Shown piece by piece: positions 1 to 5,916 of a DNA stretch of 7,793 nt; within the stretch, counting starts at the first letter, position 1; the number at the start of each line of letters is the position of its first letter. Position numbers and translations under genes: made by a program. The notes below the pieces were generated by a model that was not told the DNA's origin, searched no databases, and saw nothing but the letters and a program-made list of their open reading frames with translations. The DNA comes from an uncultured Armatimonadota bacterium (GTDB taxonomy: Bacteria; Armatimonadota; Fimbriimonadia; Fimbriimonadales; Fimbriimonadaceae), in contig CAMLEL010000105.1 in NCBI GenBank assembly GCA_946478935.1, forward strand, positions 1 to 7,793, in the 5' to 3' direction.

Positions 1-207
1 CGTGAGGAAGTGCTTGAAGGCCTTCAATCGCCAATCCAGCAGCCACTGCGGCTCGTTCTTCTTGGCGGAGATCGCGCGGATGGTGTCTTCGTTCAGTCCG
101 GGCGGGAGCGTATCGGCTTCAATGTCAGATACCCAGCCGTGTTCGTACTCTCGATTGGCGAATTGCTCGAGCAACTCTGTGCTCTTGTCTAATACTTGCT
201 CACTCAT
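1..207 (-). CDS. sufB: Fe-S cluster assembly scaffold protein SufB, N-terminal part (partial)
   Basis: The leftward frame starts with ATG at 207 and stays open to the window edge, giving 69 residues. The N-terminus (MSEQVLDKSTELLEQFANRE) followed by EYEHGWVSDIEADTLPPGLNEDT (shortened here to its key words YEHGW, D-E-D and PPGLNE), then ISAKKNEP and WLLDWRLKAFKHF, is the typical start of SufB. SufB is the cytosolic subunit of the SufBCD complex, which builds iron-sulfur clusters from sulfur delivered by SufS. The catalytic core lies outside the window. The SD is weak: only GAAGTG lies ahead of the ATG. No suf gene lies upstream in the same direction, so sufB is the first gene of its transcript; sufD, sufC or sufS may lie further left. 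I found no convincing promoter for it in 208-347. Identification rests on recalled family sequence and is strong. Confidence 0.93.
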   Translation of the reverse strand, partial: MSEQVLDKSTELLEQFANREYEHGWVSDIEADTLPPGLNEDTIRAISAKKNEPQWLLDWRLKAFKHFLT

Positions 208-313
208 GTTTCACTTCGGGCCGCGCCCACCAGGCAGCACCTGCATCGCACGTCCGACTCTTCTTACGTATTGTGGCAGGAATCTGCACTTCTTTGGGAA
301 GATTGGCCAGGAC

Positions 314-342
314 TTGGTCCGGCTTGAAATAGCCGCTACAAT
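314..342 (+). promoter_or_regulatory. Putative promoter of the Tat-aminotransferase gene, leaderless type
   Basis: TACAAT at 337-342 is a 5/6 match to the bacterial -10 box. It is preceded at 17 nt by TTGGTC (314-319), a weak -35 that matches TTGACA only in the first three bases. Only 5 nt separate the -10 box from the ATG at 348, so transcription would begin at or within a base or two of the start codon. No Shine-Dalgarno sequence is present, which fits a leaderless mRNA. The same box and spacing occur before the oxidoreductase gene at 7042. Confidence 0.55.
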
Positions 343-347
343 GCGCC

Positions 348-1622
348 ATGAGCGAAAGGCTTACGCGAAGAGGATTTTTAGCAGCAGGATCTGGCTTGGC
401 GGCCTACGGACTCGCCGGCCGAGCTTTTTCGGAGGAGGTTCAAGCGCCGATATCTCCTCGAACATCGTGGGAAGACGTACGCCGCCAATTCGATCTTGAT
501 TGGAGCAAGGTTCACATGGCCGGGCTTCTCTTGGCATCTCACCCCAAGCCAGTTCGTGAAGCAATCTCAAAGTATCGGGCTGAACTCGATAAGAACCCGG
601 TGGATTACTATCACGATTTCGAGCTAGAGGGCGAAGCAAATGCTCGGAAGGCGGCTGCCGCATACATCAACGCTCCGAGTCCAAATTGCATTGCCCTGAC
701 TGACAGTACAACCCAAGGATTGGGAGTTATTTACAACGGCTTGAACCTGCGTCCCGATCAGGAAATTCTCTCGACCAGCCACGATCACGCGGCAACCTTC
801 GTAACGCTTGGCCTGCGCGCCCAGCGAATGGGGACGAAGCTGCGTTCGATGACCCTATACAAAGCTGGTCAACCCGTTTCGGCGGATGAAATGGCGACGA
901 TCGTGGCCAAGGAGATTCGACCAGAGACACGAGTCGTTGCGGTGACCTGGGTGCATTCCAGCACCGGGATGAGGCTCCCCATCGCGGCTTTTGCCGAAGT
1001 AATCAAACGGGCCAACGAAGGTCGCGCAGAAGGGGATCGGGTGCTGCTGTGCGTGGACGGGGTACACGGATTTGGTGTGGAAGACATCGACATCCGAACT
1101 CTGGGCTGTGATTTCTTCAGCGCTGGTTGCCACAAATGGATCTTCGGGCCCCGAGGAACTGGGATTGTCTACGGCAATCCGGCAGTGAGCAAGTATGTGA
1201 TCCCCTGCACCCCGACTTTTTCTGGTTTCGATAGTTGGGGTCAAGCGCTGACTCCGGGCGGATTCCACTCATTTGAACATCGCTGGGCCCTACCTGAGGC
1301 ATTTGCTTTCCATCAGACTCTCGGCAAGGCACGGGTCCGGGCGAGAATTCATGATCTCGCCCGTCAGACGAAAGAGGGCTTGGTCAAGATGCCAAAAGTG
1401 AAGTTGTATACGCCGATGTCGGATGACCTTTCGGCGGCTCTGGTCTGTTTCGATATCGAAGGAATGAGGCAGGAGGAAGTTGTGAGTCGGTTGGCGGCAA
1501 AGAGGATCATCGCCAGCACCACACCCTACAGTGTGTCGTACGCGCGGCTGACCCCGGGGCTGTTGAACAATCCCGAGGAAGTCGACCGGACGTTGGCTGA
1601 AGTTCGAGAGTTGGCCAAGTAA
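348..1622 (+). CDS. Tat-exported class V aminotransferase-like PLP-dependent enzyme
   Basis: The protein has 424 aa, a normal length for fold-type I class V enzymes plus a leader. Residues 1-30 form a twin-arginine signal (TRRGFL at 6-11, then a hydrophobic Ala/Gly/Leu stretch and a GRAFS region that could be cleaved), so export to the periplasm is predicted. The PLP-site features are clear: DSTTQGLG (119-126) for phosphate binding, a SHDH turn (144-147), CVDGVHGFG (235-243) whose D237 should contact the pyridine nitrogen, and SAGCHKW (258-264) with K263 as the Schiff-base lysine. A C-terminal small domain ends with YARLTPGLLNN (398-408). In that region SufS/NifS carry a catalytic Cys loop, but here there is none (STTPYSVSYA), so a cysteine desulfurase is unlikely despite the adjacent sufB. 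The best guess is an isopenicillin-N-epimerase/kynureninase-like lyase or epimerase of unknown substrate. The start is ATG 348, set by the Tat motif and the -10 box just upstream. It is the first gene of a likely four-gene operon. Confidence 0.88.
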   Translation: MSERLTRRGFLAAGSGLAAYGLAGRAFSEEVQAPISPRTSWEDVRRQFDLDWSKVHMAGLLLASHPKPVREAISKYRAELDKNPVDYYHDFELEGEANARKAAAAYINAPSPNCIALTDSTTQGLGVIYNGLNLRPDQEILSTSHDHAATFVTLGLRAQRMGTKLRSMTLYKAGQPVSADEMATIVAKEIRPETRVVAVTWVHSSTGMRLPIAAFAEVIKRANEGRAEGDRVLLCVDGVHGFGVEDIDIRTLGCDFFSAGCHKWIFGPRGTGIVYGNPAVSKYVIPCTPTFSGFDSWGQALTPGGFHSFEHRWALPEAFAFHQTLGKARVRARIHDLARQTKEGLVKMPKVKLYTPMSDDLSAALVCFDIEGMRQEEVVSRLAAKRIIASTTPYSVSYARLTPGLLNNPEEVDRTLAEVRELAK

Positions 1623-1624
1623 AG

Positions 1625-1948
1625 ATGAGTTCTGACAGAGCGACCGTCCGCGTGGCTCGAAATGCCCCTCGGGACATTCGAATGCGTGATCTCTACGTTT
1701 CAATCGACGGTGACGACGACGTAACGCTACTCTATGGCGAGTCGTTCGAGACGGAATTGGAACCTGGAGAGCATTGGATCAAAGCGACCAATCGGGTCTT
1801 TACTCGAAAGTTGTCTTTTCAGGTTCAATCTGGGGAGACTGCTACCTTCTCGGTCGGCAACGTGACGTCGTGGGGATTCCTGTCCCTCTTGATGATGATC
1901 AGCGGCACCGTTCCGTACAAAGTTTGGATCGAGCAGCGTAAGGGTTGA
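1625..1948 (+). CDS. PEGA-like small membrane protein, function unknown
   Basis: This 107-aa protein starts 2 nt after the stop of the aminotransferase gene, so co-transcription and probably translational coupling are likely. Residues 8-80 look like a small beta-sandwich in the style of PEGA domains: VRVARN, then LYVSIDG (23-29), then LEPGEHWIKATN (45-56, the characteristic turn-and-strand), then FQVQSGETATFSVGN (65-79). A single hydrophobic segment at about 82-97 (WGFLSLLMMISGTVPY) is followed by a short charged tail (WIEQRKG), suggesting a C-terminal membrane anchor. There is no signal peptide, so the beta domain is probably cytosolic. Such domains are thought to display or bind ligands at the membrane. 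I do not recognise a specific named family, and the PEGA likeness is by pattern only. Confidence 0.8.
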   Translation: MSSDRATVRVARNAPRDIRMRDLYVSIDGDDDVTLLYGESFETELEPGEHWIKATNRVFTRKLSFQVQSGETATFSVGNVTSWGFLSLLMMISGTVPYKVWIEQRKG

Positions 1949-1956
1949 GCTGAATA

Positions 1957-2262
1957 ATGGGGCGAATCACACTGAACGAAGCAGGCTTTGACCTCACTTC
2001 CGACTCTGGCGAGCAGATCGCCTCAGTCGAGTGGCTTGAAATAGACCGGATCGAGGCATACAACATAGACCTTATCTGCCTGGACTTTTTCAGCGGGGAA
2101 GAGACGGCAACCGTCAACGAGGACGATGCTGGATTCGAAGACCTGGCCCCTCAATTGATTGCCAATCTGGATCTGGAAGACCCAGATTGGTTTCAACGAG
2201 CCATGCGTCCAGCAACGAGCGCAGAGCGAATTCTCGTGTTCGATAGAGATGAGGGCTACTGA
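1957..2262 (+). CDS. Small acidic soluble protein of unknown function (immunity-like pattern)
   Basis: The protein has 101 aa and is very acidic, with no signal peptide or membrane segment, so it should be cytosolic. It begins 8 nt after the upstream stop, with no clear SD. The layout is a beta-hairpin start (ITLNEAGFDLTS), then VEWLEIDRIEAYNIDLICLDF (key residues W26, I32, A34, D38, C41), an acidic strand-turn ATVNEDDAGFEDL (51-63), a helix, then DPDWFQRAMRP (75-85) and a final strand ILVFDRD (92-98). This order (W..I..I.AY..D...iCl.f, then v.e...GF..L, then W....P, then a hydrophobic end strand) recurs in many small unannotated bacterial proteins, some of which I recall near toxin-immunity loci. 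That link is recollection plus pattern, not proof. No toxin gene is visible in the window. Confidence 0.8.
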   Translation: MGRITLNEAGFDLTSDSGEQIASVEWLEIDRIEAYNIDLICLDFFSGEETATVNEDDAGFEDLAPQLIANLDLEDPDWFQRAMRPATSAERILVFDRDEGY

Positions 2263-2289
2263 TCGCCAGTTAATCCCGTCTCAACTTTT

Positions 2290-3240
2290 ATGCCGGATCA
2301 GATTCCCGTAATGTACATCGTGTATGCCTTAATCGGCATCATCTTTGTCTTCAGTTGCGCCTTCACCGTCGGCCAGCAAGATGTACTGGTCATTCAGCGG
2401 CTTGGAAAGTTTCATAAACTCGCTACCGCAGGCCTGAACTTCAAACTTCCCGTCATCGATCAAAAGGCGGGTCGGATGAACCTCAGAATTCGCGAACTGG
2501 ACATTCCCGGTCAGTTCAAAACGAAGGACAATGTATTCGTCGACATGATGATTCGAGTGCAGTATTCGGTCATCGCCTCTCGAGTGGCAGATGCTTTCTA
2601 CAAACTCACGTCACCCGAACAACAAATTTCGGCATTCGTGTTGAATGTCGTCCGCACGGAAGTCGCCAAGATGGACCTGCGAGAAGTCTTCGAGCACCAG
2701 GATACGATTGGCAACGCCGTCAACACGGCGCTCTCGATGAGGATGGCGGAGTTTGGCTTTGAGATTCAGAACTCGCTTGTCAACGAAATTCGGCCGGCTC
2801 ATGAAGTCGTCAATGCAATGAACGCGGTTATGGCTAGCGAAAACGCCAAGATCGCGGCTCGCAATGAGGGCGAGGCGCACAAGATGAAGACCGTGTTGCA
2901 GGCTGAGGCAGACGCCGAATCGAAGCGCCTCCAGGGCGAAGGAATCGCCAAACAGCGTGAAGCTATTGTCGGTGGCCTTGCACTCTCAGTGGATTCTCTC
3001 AAAGCCGCAATGCCGGATGCGGATGCAAATGACCTAATGCGATTGGTGCTGATCAATCAGTACTTTGACGCGCTCCGTGACGTTGCCTCAGGCGAAAAGT
3101 CCAAAGTGATCTTCATGCCGACTTCTCCAAGCTCAGTCTCTAGCTTGGGAGAAGAGATCTTCACGAGCATGCTGAATGCGAACGAAGCAGCAATGGGAAG
3201 CAGTACCAAAACGGTCACATCTCCACCGTTTCAGGCGTGA
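2290..3240 (+). CDS. SPFH/Band 7 domain membrane protein (stomatin/prohibitin family)
   Basis: The protein has 316 aa. An N-terminal membrane anchor (about residues 8-25, MYIVYALIGIIFVFSCAF) is followed by the SPFH core: VIQRLGKFHKLATAGLNFKL (34-53), then LDIPGQFKTKDNVFVDM (70-86), VRTEVAKMDL (121-130) and a long helix from about 170 to 225 with NAMNAVMASENAKIAARNEGEA, the signature of stomatin-like proteins. The C-terminal tail (270-316) is Ser/Thr rich and probably disordered. Family members form large membrane-bound rings or microdomains and often scaffold or restrain proteases such as FtsH. No NfeD-type partner gene is next to it here. It follows the small acidic protein by 27 nt with no good SD, so it is likely the last gene of the four-gene operon, although a separate promoter cannot be excluded. 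Its last 10 nt overlap the end of the convergent gene. Confidence 0.93.
   Translation: MPDQIPVMYIVYALIGIIFVFSCAFTVGQQDVLVIQRLGKFHKLATAGLNFKLPVIDQKAGRMNLRIRELDIPGQFKTKDNVFVDMMIRVQYSVIASRVADAFYKLTSPEQQISAFVLNVVRTEVAKMDLREVFEHQDTIGNAVNTALSMRMAEFGFEIQNSLVNEIRPAHEVVNAMNAVMASENAKIAARNEGEAHKMKTVLQAEADAESKRLQGEGIAKQREAIVGGLALSVDSLKAAMPDADANDLMRLVLINQYFDALRDVASGEKSKVIFMPTSPSSVSSLGEEIFTSMLNANEAAMGSSTKTVTSPPFQA
3122..3154. terminator. Hairpin inside the 3' end of the Band 7 gene; possible terminator for the convergent transcript
   Basis: CTTCTCCAAGCT (3122-3133) pairs with AGCTTGGGAGAAG (3142-3154) as a 12-bp stem with one bulged G and an 8-nt loop. The stem falls in the region coding for the low-complexity Ser-rich tail. 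There is no intergenic room between the two convergent genes. This hairpin lies about 77 nt beyond the stop of the leftward gene, so it could end that transcript. Neither strand has a U-tract directly after it, so classic intrinsic termination is doubtful. It may be a pause, a processing site or chance. Confidence 0.3.
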
Positions 3241-4145
3241 TCGTGTAGCTTTAGATAGGCATTGATCTTTTCCAGATTCTGCCGGCGCTGCACGTCGGTA
3301 GAAGTGGAGCCGAGTCCGATTGGGTTACCATCGATATCGTGCAGTTGGATGACTGGCATTGGTCGATTTGATTGACGGTTGCCGACCCTCGGCATCTCCA
3401 TTTCGGAGAGCACTGCTTCAGCTTGGTCCGGCAAAAGGAATGTTCGCTTCCTTGTGATCGGACCGAGCCTTCGGATGACGGTTAGGTTCTGCCCGTCCAG
3501 ATGGATTTCCTCAGTGGAGGCAGCATGAAAGGCAGCCAGCCACATCCCGAATCCAACGGTGAAGAAAATGCCGTAAAACGCGAGAAGGCCAAGCGCAGCC
3601 CAGCCGAACTCTTGATACATTCCGCCAATCATGAAGGATGCGTGCACGGCGGTGAAGCTATTCCAACCCAGTCCAAAGATGCCGAGTCCGAGTGCAGCGC
3701 CGATATTGCCGGGTGAGGTCTTCAACTCGAGCACATCCGGCATGGACGCCGTGCCGGTAAGGCCCATCTCCTTTCTGGCGAGCCTCTCCGCAAGCCGATC
3801 ATTCACTGCTTCCAGACTGGCCATTCCTTCAGGATCGCCAGGAACCAGGCGTCCAAGCTGGATACGATATTCGTTCTCGATCGATTCCAGTTCACCGACG
3901 GCGCTTCGAAACGTTTTGATTAGATCAGGATCGGATTCCTCAATCGCCATGAGGCGACTCTGTAGATTTTGCCCCTGCTCTTGGAGAATTTGAGACGTTG
4001 CAATTCGGTGGCGAACCTCGTTTTCCGTCAATGGTTCGTTATCCAAGATTAGGGGAGCAAATCGTGCAATCCACGCATTCGCCTCATCTCGAACCCGTTC
4101 TGATTCCTGCTGACTGAAATCGGCCACCGAAGAAATTATTGCCAA
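3231..4145 (-). CDS. Two-TM membrane protein with N-terminal helical and C-terminal PH-like domains, function unknown
   Basis: The longest form is 304 aa from a TTG at 4145. A GTG at 4127 would give 298 aa and sits 5 nt after TAATTT, like the -10/start spacing of two other genes here. No ATG or SD decides between them. Residues 10-130 are charged and mostly helical (likely coiled coil, e.g. EVRHRIATSQILQEQGQNLQ). Two hydrophobic segments follow at about 148-175 (rich in Gly and Phe) and 181-206. The C-terminal part (211-304) reads EIHLDGQNLTVIRRLGPITR then TFLLPDQAEAVLSEME and VIQLHDIDGNPIGLGS. This pattern of short strands plus a final helix resembles small membrane-linked PH-like domains that follow paired TM helices. 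Both soluble parts should face the cytosol. I recognise no named family. It converges on and overlaps the Band 7 gene by 10 nt. Confidence 0.82.
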   Translation of the reverse strand: MAIISSVADFSQQESERVRDEANAWIARFAPLILDNEPLTENEVRHRIATSQILQEQGQNLQSRLMAIEESDPDLIKTFRSAVGELESIENEYRIQLGRLVPGDPEGMASLEAVNDRLAERLARKEMGLTGTASMPDVLELKTSPGNIGAALGLGIFGLGWNSFTAVHASFMIGGMYQEFGWAALGLLAFYGIFFTVGFGMWLAAFHAASTEEIHLDGQNLTVIRRLGPITRKRTFLLPDQAEAVLSEMEMPRVGNRQSNRPMPVIQLHDIDGNPIGLGSTSTDVQRRQNLEKINAYLKLHDHA

Positions 4146-4271
4146 TTCGGACGAGGTTGACGAATGTTGCGTCCCAGGACCTCACATTTGGCAGAGGGCA
4201 ATCACGGTTCGCACATGGTGCAATGGATGCGGCAACTCGCCGGGCGAACATCGAAGTCCGGCAATTCTCTT

Positions 4272-4278
4272 GGAGGAG
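4272..4278 (+). promoter_or_regulatory. Strong Shine-Dalgarno site ahead of a 30-aa ORF
   Basis: GGAGGAG at 4272-4278 lies 9 nt before an ATG at 4288. This is the strongest SD-like sequence I noticed before any start in the window, where most genes lack one. It may serve the small ORF, or it may be an accidental purine run. Confidence 0.35.
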
Positions 4279-4287
4279 AAAACCCCA

Positions 4288-4380
4288 ATGTTTCGATTCA
4301 ATCTAGCTAGGTTGTCGTCCGACTGCTTACACGTCTATCTCGAGAATGCGAGTAGGAGCAACGTCCATGATCACTCTTGA
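4288..4380 (+). CDS. Possible 30-aa small ORF or leader peptide before the GNAT gene (doubtful)
   Basis: The ATG at 4288 is preceded by the GGAGGAG site at good spacing and reads MFRFNLARLSSDCLHVYLEN then ASRSNVHDHS before TGA at 4378-4380. The product is short, not clearly hydrophobic and not recognised. Its 3' end overlaps the first 14 nt of the acetyltransferase gene in another frame, a layout that would allow translational coupling. Support is limited to the SD and the overlap. It could equally be noise in a promoter region. The GNAT frame itself has a stop at 4304-4306, so this is not a missing 5' part of that gene. Confidence 0.25.
   Translation: MFRFNLARLSSDCLHVYLENASRSNVHDHS
4353..4357 (+). 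promoter_or_regulatory. Shine-Dalgarno site deciding the GNAT start
   Basis: AGGAG at 4353-4357 lies 9 nt before the ATG at 4367. An in-frame ATG at 4346 lies upstream of this site and has no SD of its own. The domain homology also begins right after 4367 (MITLEGSKVEIRPA). Confidence 0.5.
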
Positions 4381-5242
4381 AGGCTCGAAGGTCGAAATCC
4401 GTCCTGCGAAGCCAAGCGAGACCGAGCGACTTGGCCACATTTGGCATGCTGCCTTCAGCGGAATTACAGATCTGCATGGCTTTCCGCGGGACTTCGCATC
4501 ATGCGAGGAAGTCACTGAGATTTGGCAGCACATCATGGAACTGCCCCATGCTCACTCGTTCGTAGCCGAGCGCTTAAATGAAGTTTTGGGCGGCGCCACA
4601 CTCTGGGAAAGCGAAAGCGTAGCCGGAATCGGCCCGGTCTTCGTCCGTCCAGATCTGCAGCGGGAAGGAATCGGCTGCAAGCTTATGGAGGCGGCGCTCG
4701 ATCGAGCGGAGGTTTTGGAACTTGAGTCGGTGCGGCTAACTCAGGCTGCTTTCAATCTCGTATCCCTCTCGCTCTATGCAAAGCTGGGATTTCAAGTTAA
4801 GGAACCTTTGGTTGTGATGACTGACCCCCCGCTGGGCAAGGGACCCGAAGGATATGTCGTCCGGGCGGCAGATGCCAGCGACTTGGATGCGATGGATGAA
4901 CTCTGCTTTTCCGTTCACCGGCACTCCAGGCGAGCGGAACTGGCCGCTGCCATCGACCACGAAACGGCAAAAGTCGTTATCCGTGGTGGTTCCCTGATGG
5001 GTTATGCAACGGACTTGGGTTTCATGGGTCATGCGGTTTCGCTTGTCAATGAAGGTCTATATGCCTTGATCGCGTCGACGGAGAGTTTTTCCCTTTCCGG
5101 CATCATGATCCCCACCCGCAATGCTGAGCTGTTTCAGTGGAGTCTCGACAACGGTATGCGCGCGCGATCGCCTTGGAACCTGATGGTTCGAGGTTGGTAC
5201 CACGAGCCAGTTGGGGCCTTCCTGCCCTCAGCCCTCTATTGA
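4367..5242 (+). CDS. GNAT-family N-acetyltransferase with a second, C-terminal GNAT-like domain
   Basis: The protein has 291 aa from ATG 4367 (298 aa from the in-frame ATG 4346; the SD favours 4367). Residues 8-150 are a standard GNAT fold: IRPAKPSETERLGHIWHAAF at the start, the acetyl-CoA motif A GIGPVFVRPDLQREGIGCKL (87-106, with R-E-G-I-G-C for pyrophosphate binding), and motif B SLYAKLGF (135-142). Residues 160-291 form a second module that begins VVRAADASDLDAMDE and ends GIMIPTRNAELFQWSLDNGM then PWNLMVRG. It resembles the C-terminal half seen in two-domain acetyltransferases such as the YitH type, where this half lacks an intact CoA loop. I see no R-x-x-G-x-G in it either. It is cytosolic with unknown acceptor. 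It stands alone on its strand, ends at a hairpin and converges on the VWA gene. Confidence 0.9.
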   Translation: MITLEGSKVEIRPAKPSETERLGHIWHAAFSGITDLHGFPRDFASCEEVTEIWQHIMELPHAHSFVAERLNEVLGGATLWESESVAGIGPVFVRPDLQREGIGCKLMEAALDRAEVLELESVRLTQAAFNLVSLSLYAKLGFQVKEPLVVMTDPPLGKGPEGYVVRAADASDLDAMDELCFSVHRHSRRAELAAAIDHETAKVVIRGGSLMGYATDLGFMGHAVSLVNEGLYALIASTESFSLSGIMIPTRNAELFQWSLDNGMRARSPWNLMVRGWYHEPVGAFLPSALY

Positions 5243-5248
5243 ACTGTC

Positions 5249-5268
5249 GAGGGCCGTTATCGGCCCTC
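5249..5268. terminator. Hairpin between convergent genes, candidate bidirectional terminator
   Basis: GAGGGCCG (5249-5256) and CGGCCCTC (5261-5268) form a perfect 8-bp GC-rich stem with loop TTAT. It sits in the 32-nt gap between the GNAT stop (5242) and the VWA stop (5275), where both transcripts should end. No U-tract follows the stem in either direction (AAAAGC on the plus strand, GACAGTTC on the minus strand). It would therefore be a non-canonical terminator or an RNA 3'-end protector. Confidence 0.5.
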
Positions 5269-5274
5269 AAAAGC

Positions 5275-5916
5275 TTAGTCCGGCGACTGCTCGTCCCGTT
5301 CTTCTTTTGTGAATGCAGCCTCTTTCTTGGAGCGGACGTCCTTCACAAGGCGAGAAGTGCTCTTGAACATATGCTCGACCTGCTTCGGCTCGGCCACATA
5401 GGTCATGGCGCGATCGGCGACAATGCCAAGTCCCCCTGCTTCCTCGATGGCATCCTGGTTGGCACCGAGATAAACGAAGTTCCACTTATAAACTTCTTCT
5501 TGGTGCCGGATCATCCCGAAAATTTCTTTCCGTGAGTACTTGAGGCTGGCGTTTTCGAGTCCATCAGTTATGACCACGAACAACACGTTCGAGGGTCTCG
5601 CCAACTCTGGCATCTCCGCCAGGCGTTTGCCGGTGTTGTCGATGCTTGTGCCCAATGCATCCAGCAGCGGCGTTGTACCCCTGGGCTGGAATGATGATTG
5701 GTTGAGCGGTACGACTTCTTGAACAGGAATCGCGGAATAGTCAACCTGTTGCGGATCCTGCGAGTCGAATTGGATGAGGGAGATTCGACACTCCCCGGGC
5801 TCCGCAGCTTGATCTTGGACGAATGTGTTGAAGCCACCGATGGTGTCGGAAGCGATCGAACTCATACTGCCCGACCGATCCAGCAAGACGGTGATGTCTG
5901 TATAGTCTTGCTTCAT
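5275..5916 (-). CDS. Soluble VWA (von Willebrand factor A) domain protein
   Basis: The protein has 213 aa and the VWA domain takes up nearly all of it. The metal-ion-dependent adhesion site is complete: DRSGSMSS (D13, S15, S17), T81/T82 in RGTTPLLDAL, and D118 in VITDGLENAS. The hydrophobic core strands (ITVLLD, RISLIQF, VLFVVITDG, NFVYLG) are in the expected order. There is no signal peptide or TM segment, so it is cytosolic. The tail from about 185 is highly charged. Stand-alone VWA proteins of this size usually mediate Mg2+-dependent protein contacts, often with AAA+ ATPases or stress (tellurium-resistance-like) modules, but no such partner is in the window. The start is ATG 5916, with AT-rich sequence and a TATCAT -10-like box 11 nt before it. 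The upstream oxidoreductase gene ends 43 nt away on the same strand, so either read-through or its own promoter is possible. Confidence 0.92.
   Translation of the reverse strand: MKQDYTDITVLLDRSGSMSSIASDTIGGFNTFVQDQAAEPGECRISLIQFDSQDPQQVDYSAIPVQEVVPLNQSSFQPRGTTPLLDALGTSIDNTGKRLAEMPELARPSNVLFVVITDGLENASLKYSRKEIFGMIRHQEEVYKWNFVYLGANQDAIEEAGGLGIVADRAMTYVAEPKQVEHMFKSTSRLVKDVRSKKEAAFTKEERDEQSPD

Noticed and set aside
14..27. Perfect 14-bp palindrome TTGAAGGCCTTCAA
   Set aside because: It lies inside sufB codons for conserved residues (RLKAFK), has no loop and no context for a regulator; most likely chance.
2..499. 165-aa rightward open frame overlapping sufB and the aminotransferase start
   Set aside because: It runs antisense to sufB and out of frame with the Tat leader; the composition is Ser/Arg-rich with no domain pattern, so it is a shadow frame.
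4208..4249. GTTCGC/GCGAAC inverted repeat with a 30-nt spacer, considered as a tRNA or riboswitch-like structure
   Set aside because: Only 6 bp pair, no T-loop or acceptor stem can be built, and no known riboswitch core is visible.
4164..4310. 48-aa rightward ORF in the spacer before the GNAT gene
   Set aside because: No SD, no -10 at leaderless spacing and low-complexity hydrophilic product; less supported than the ORF at 4288.
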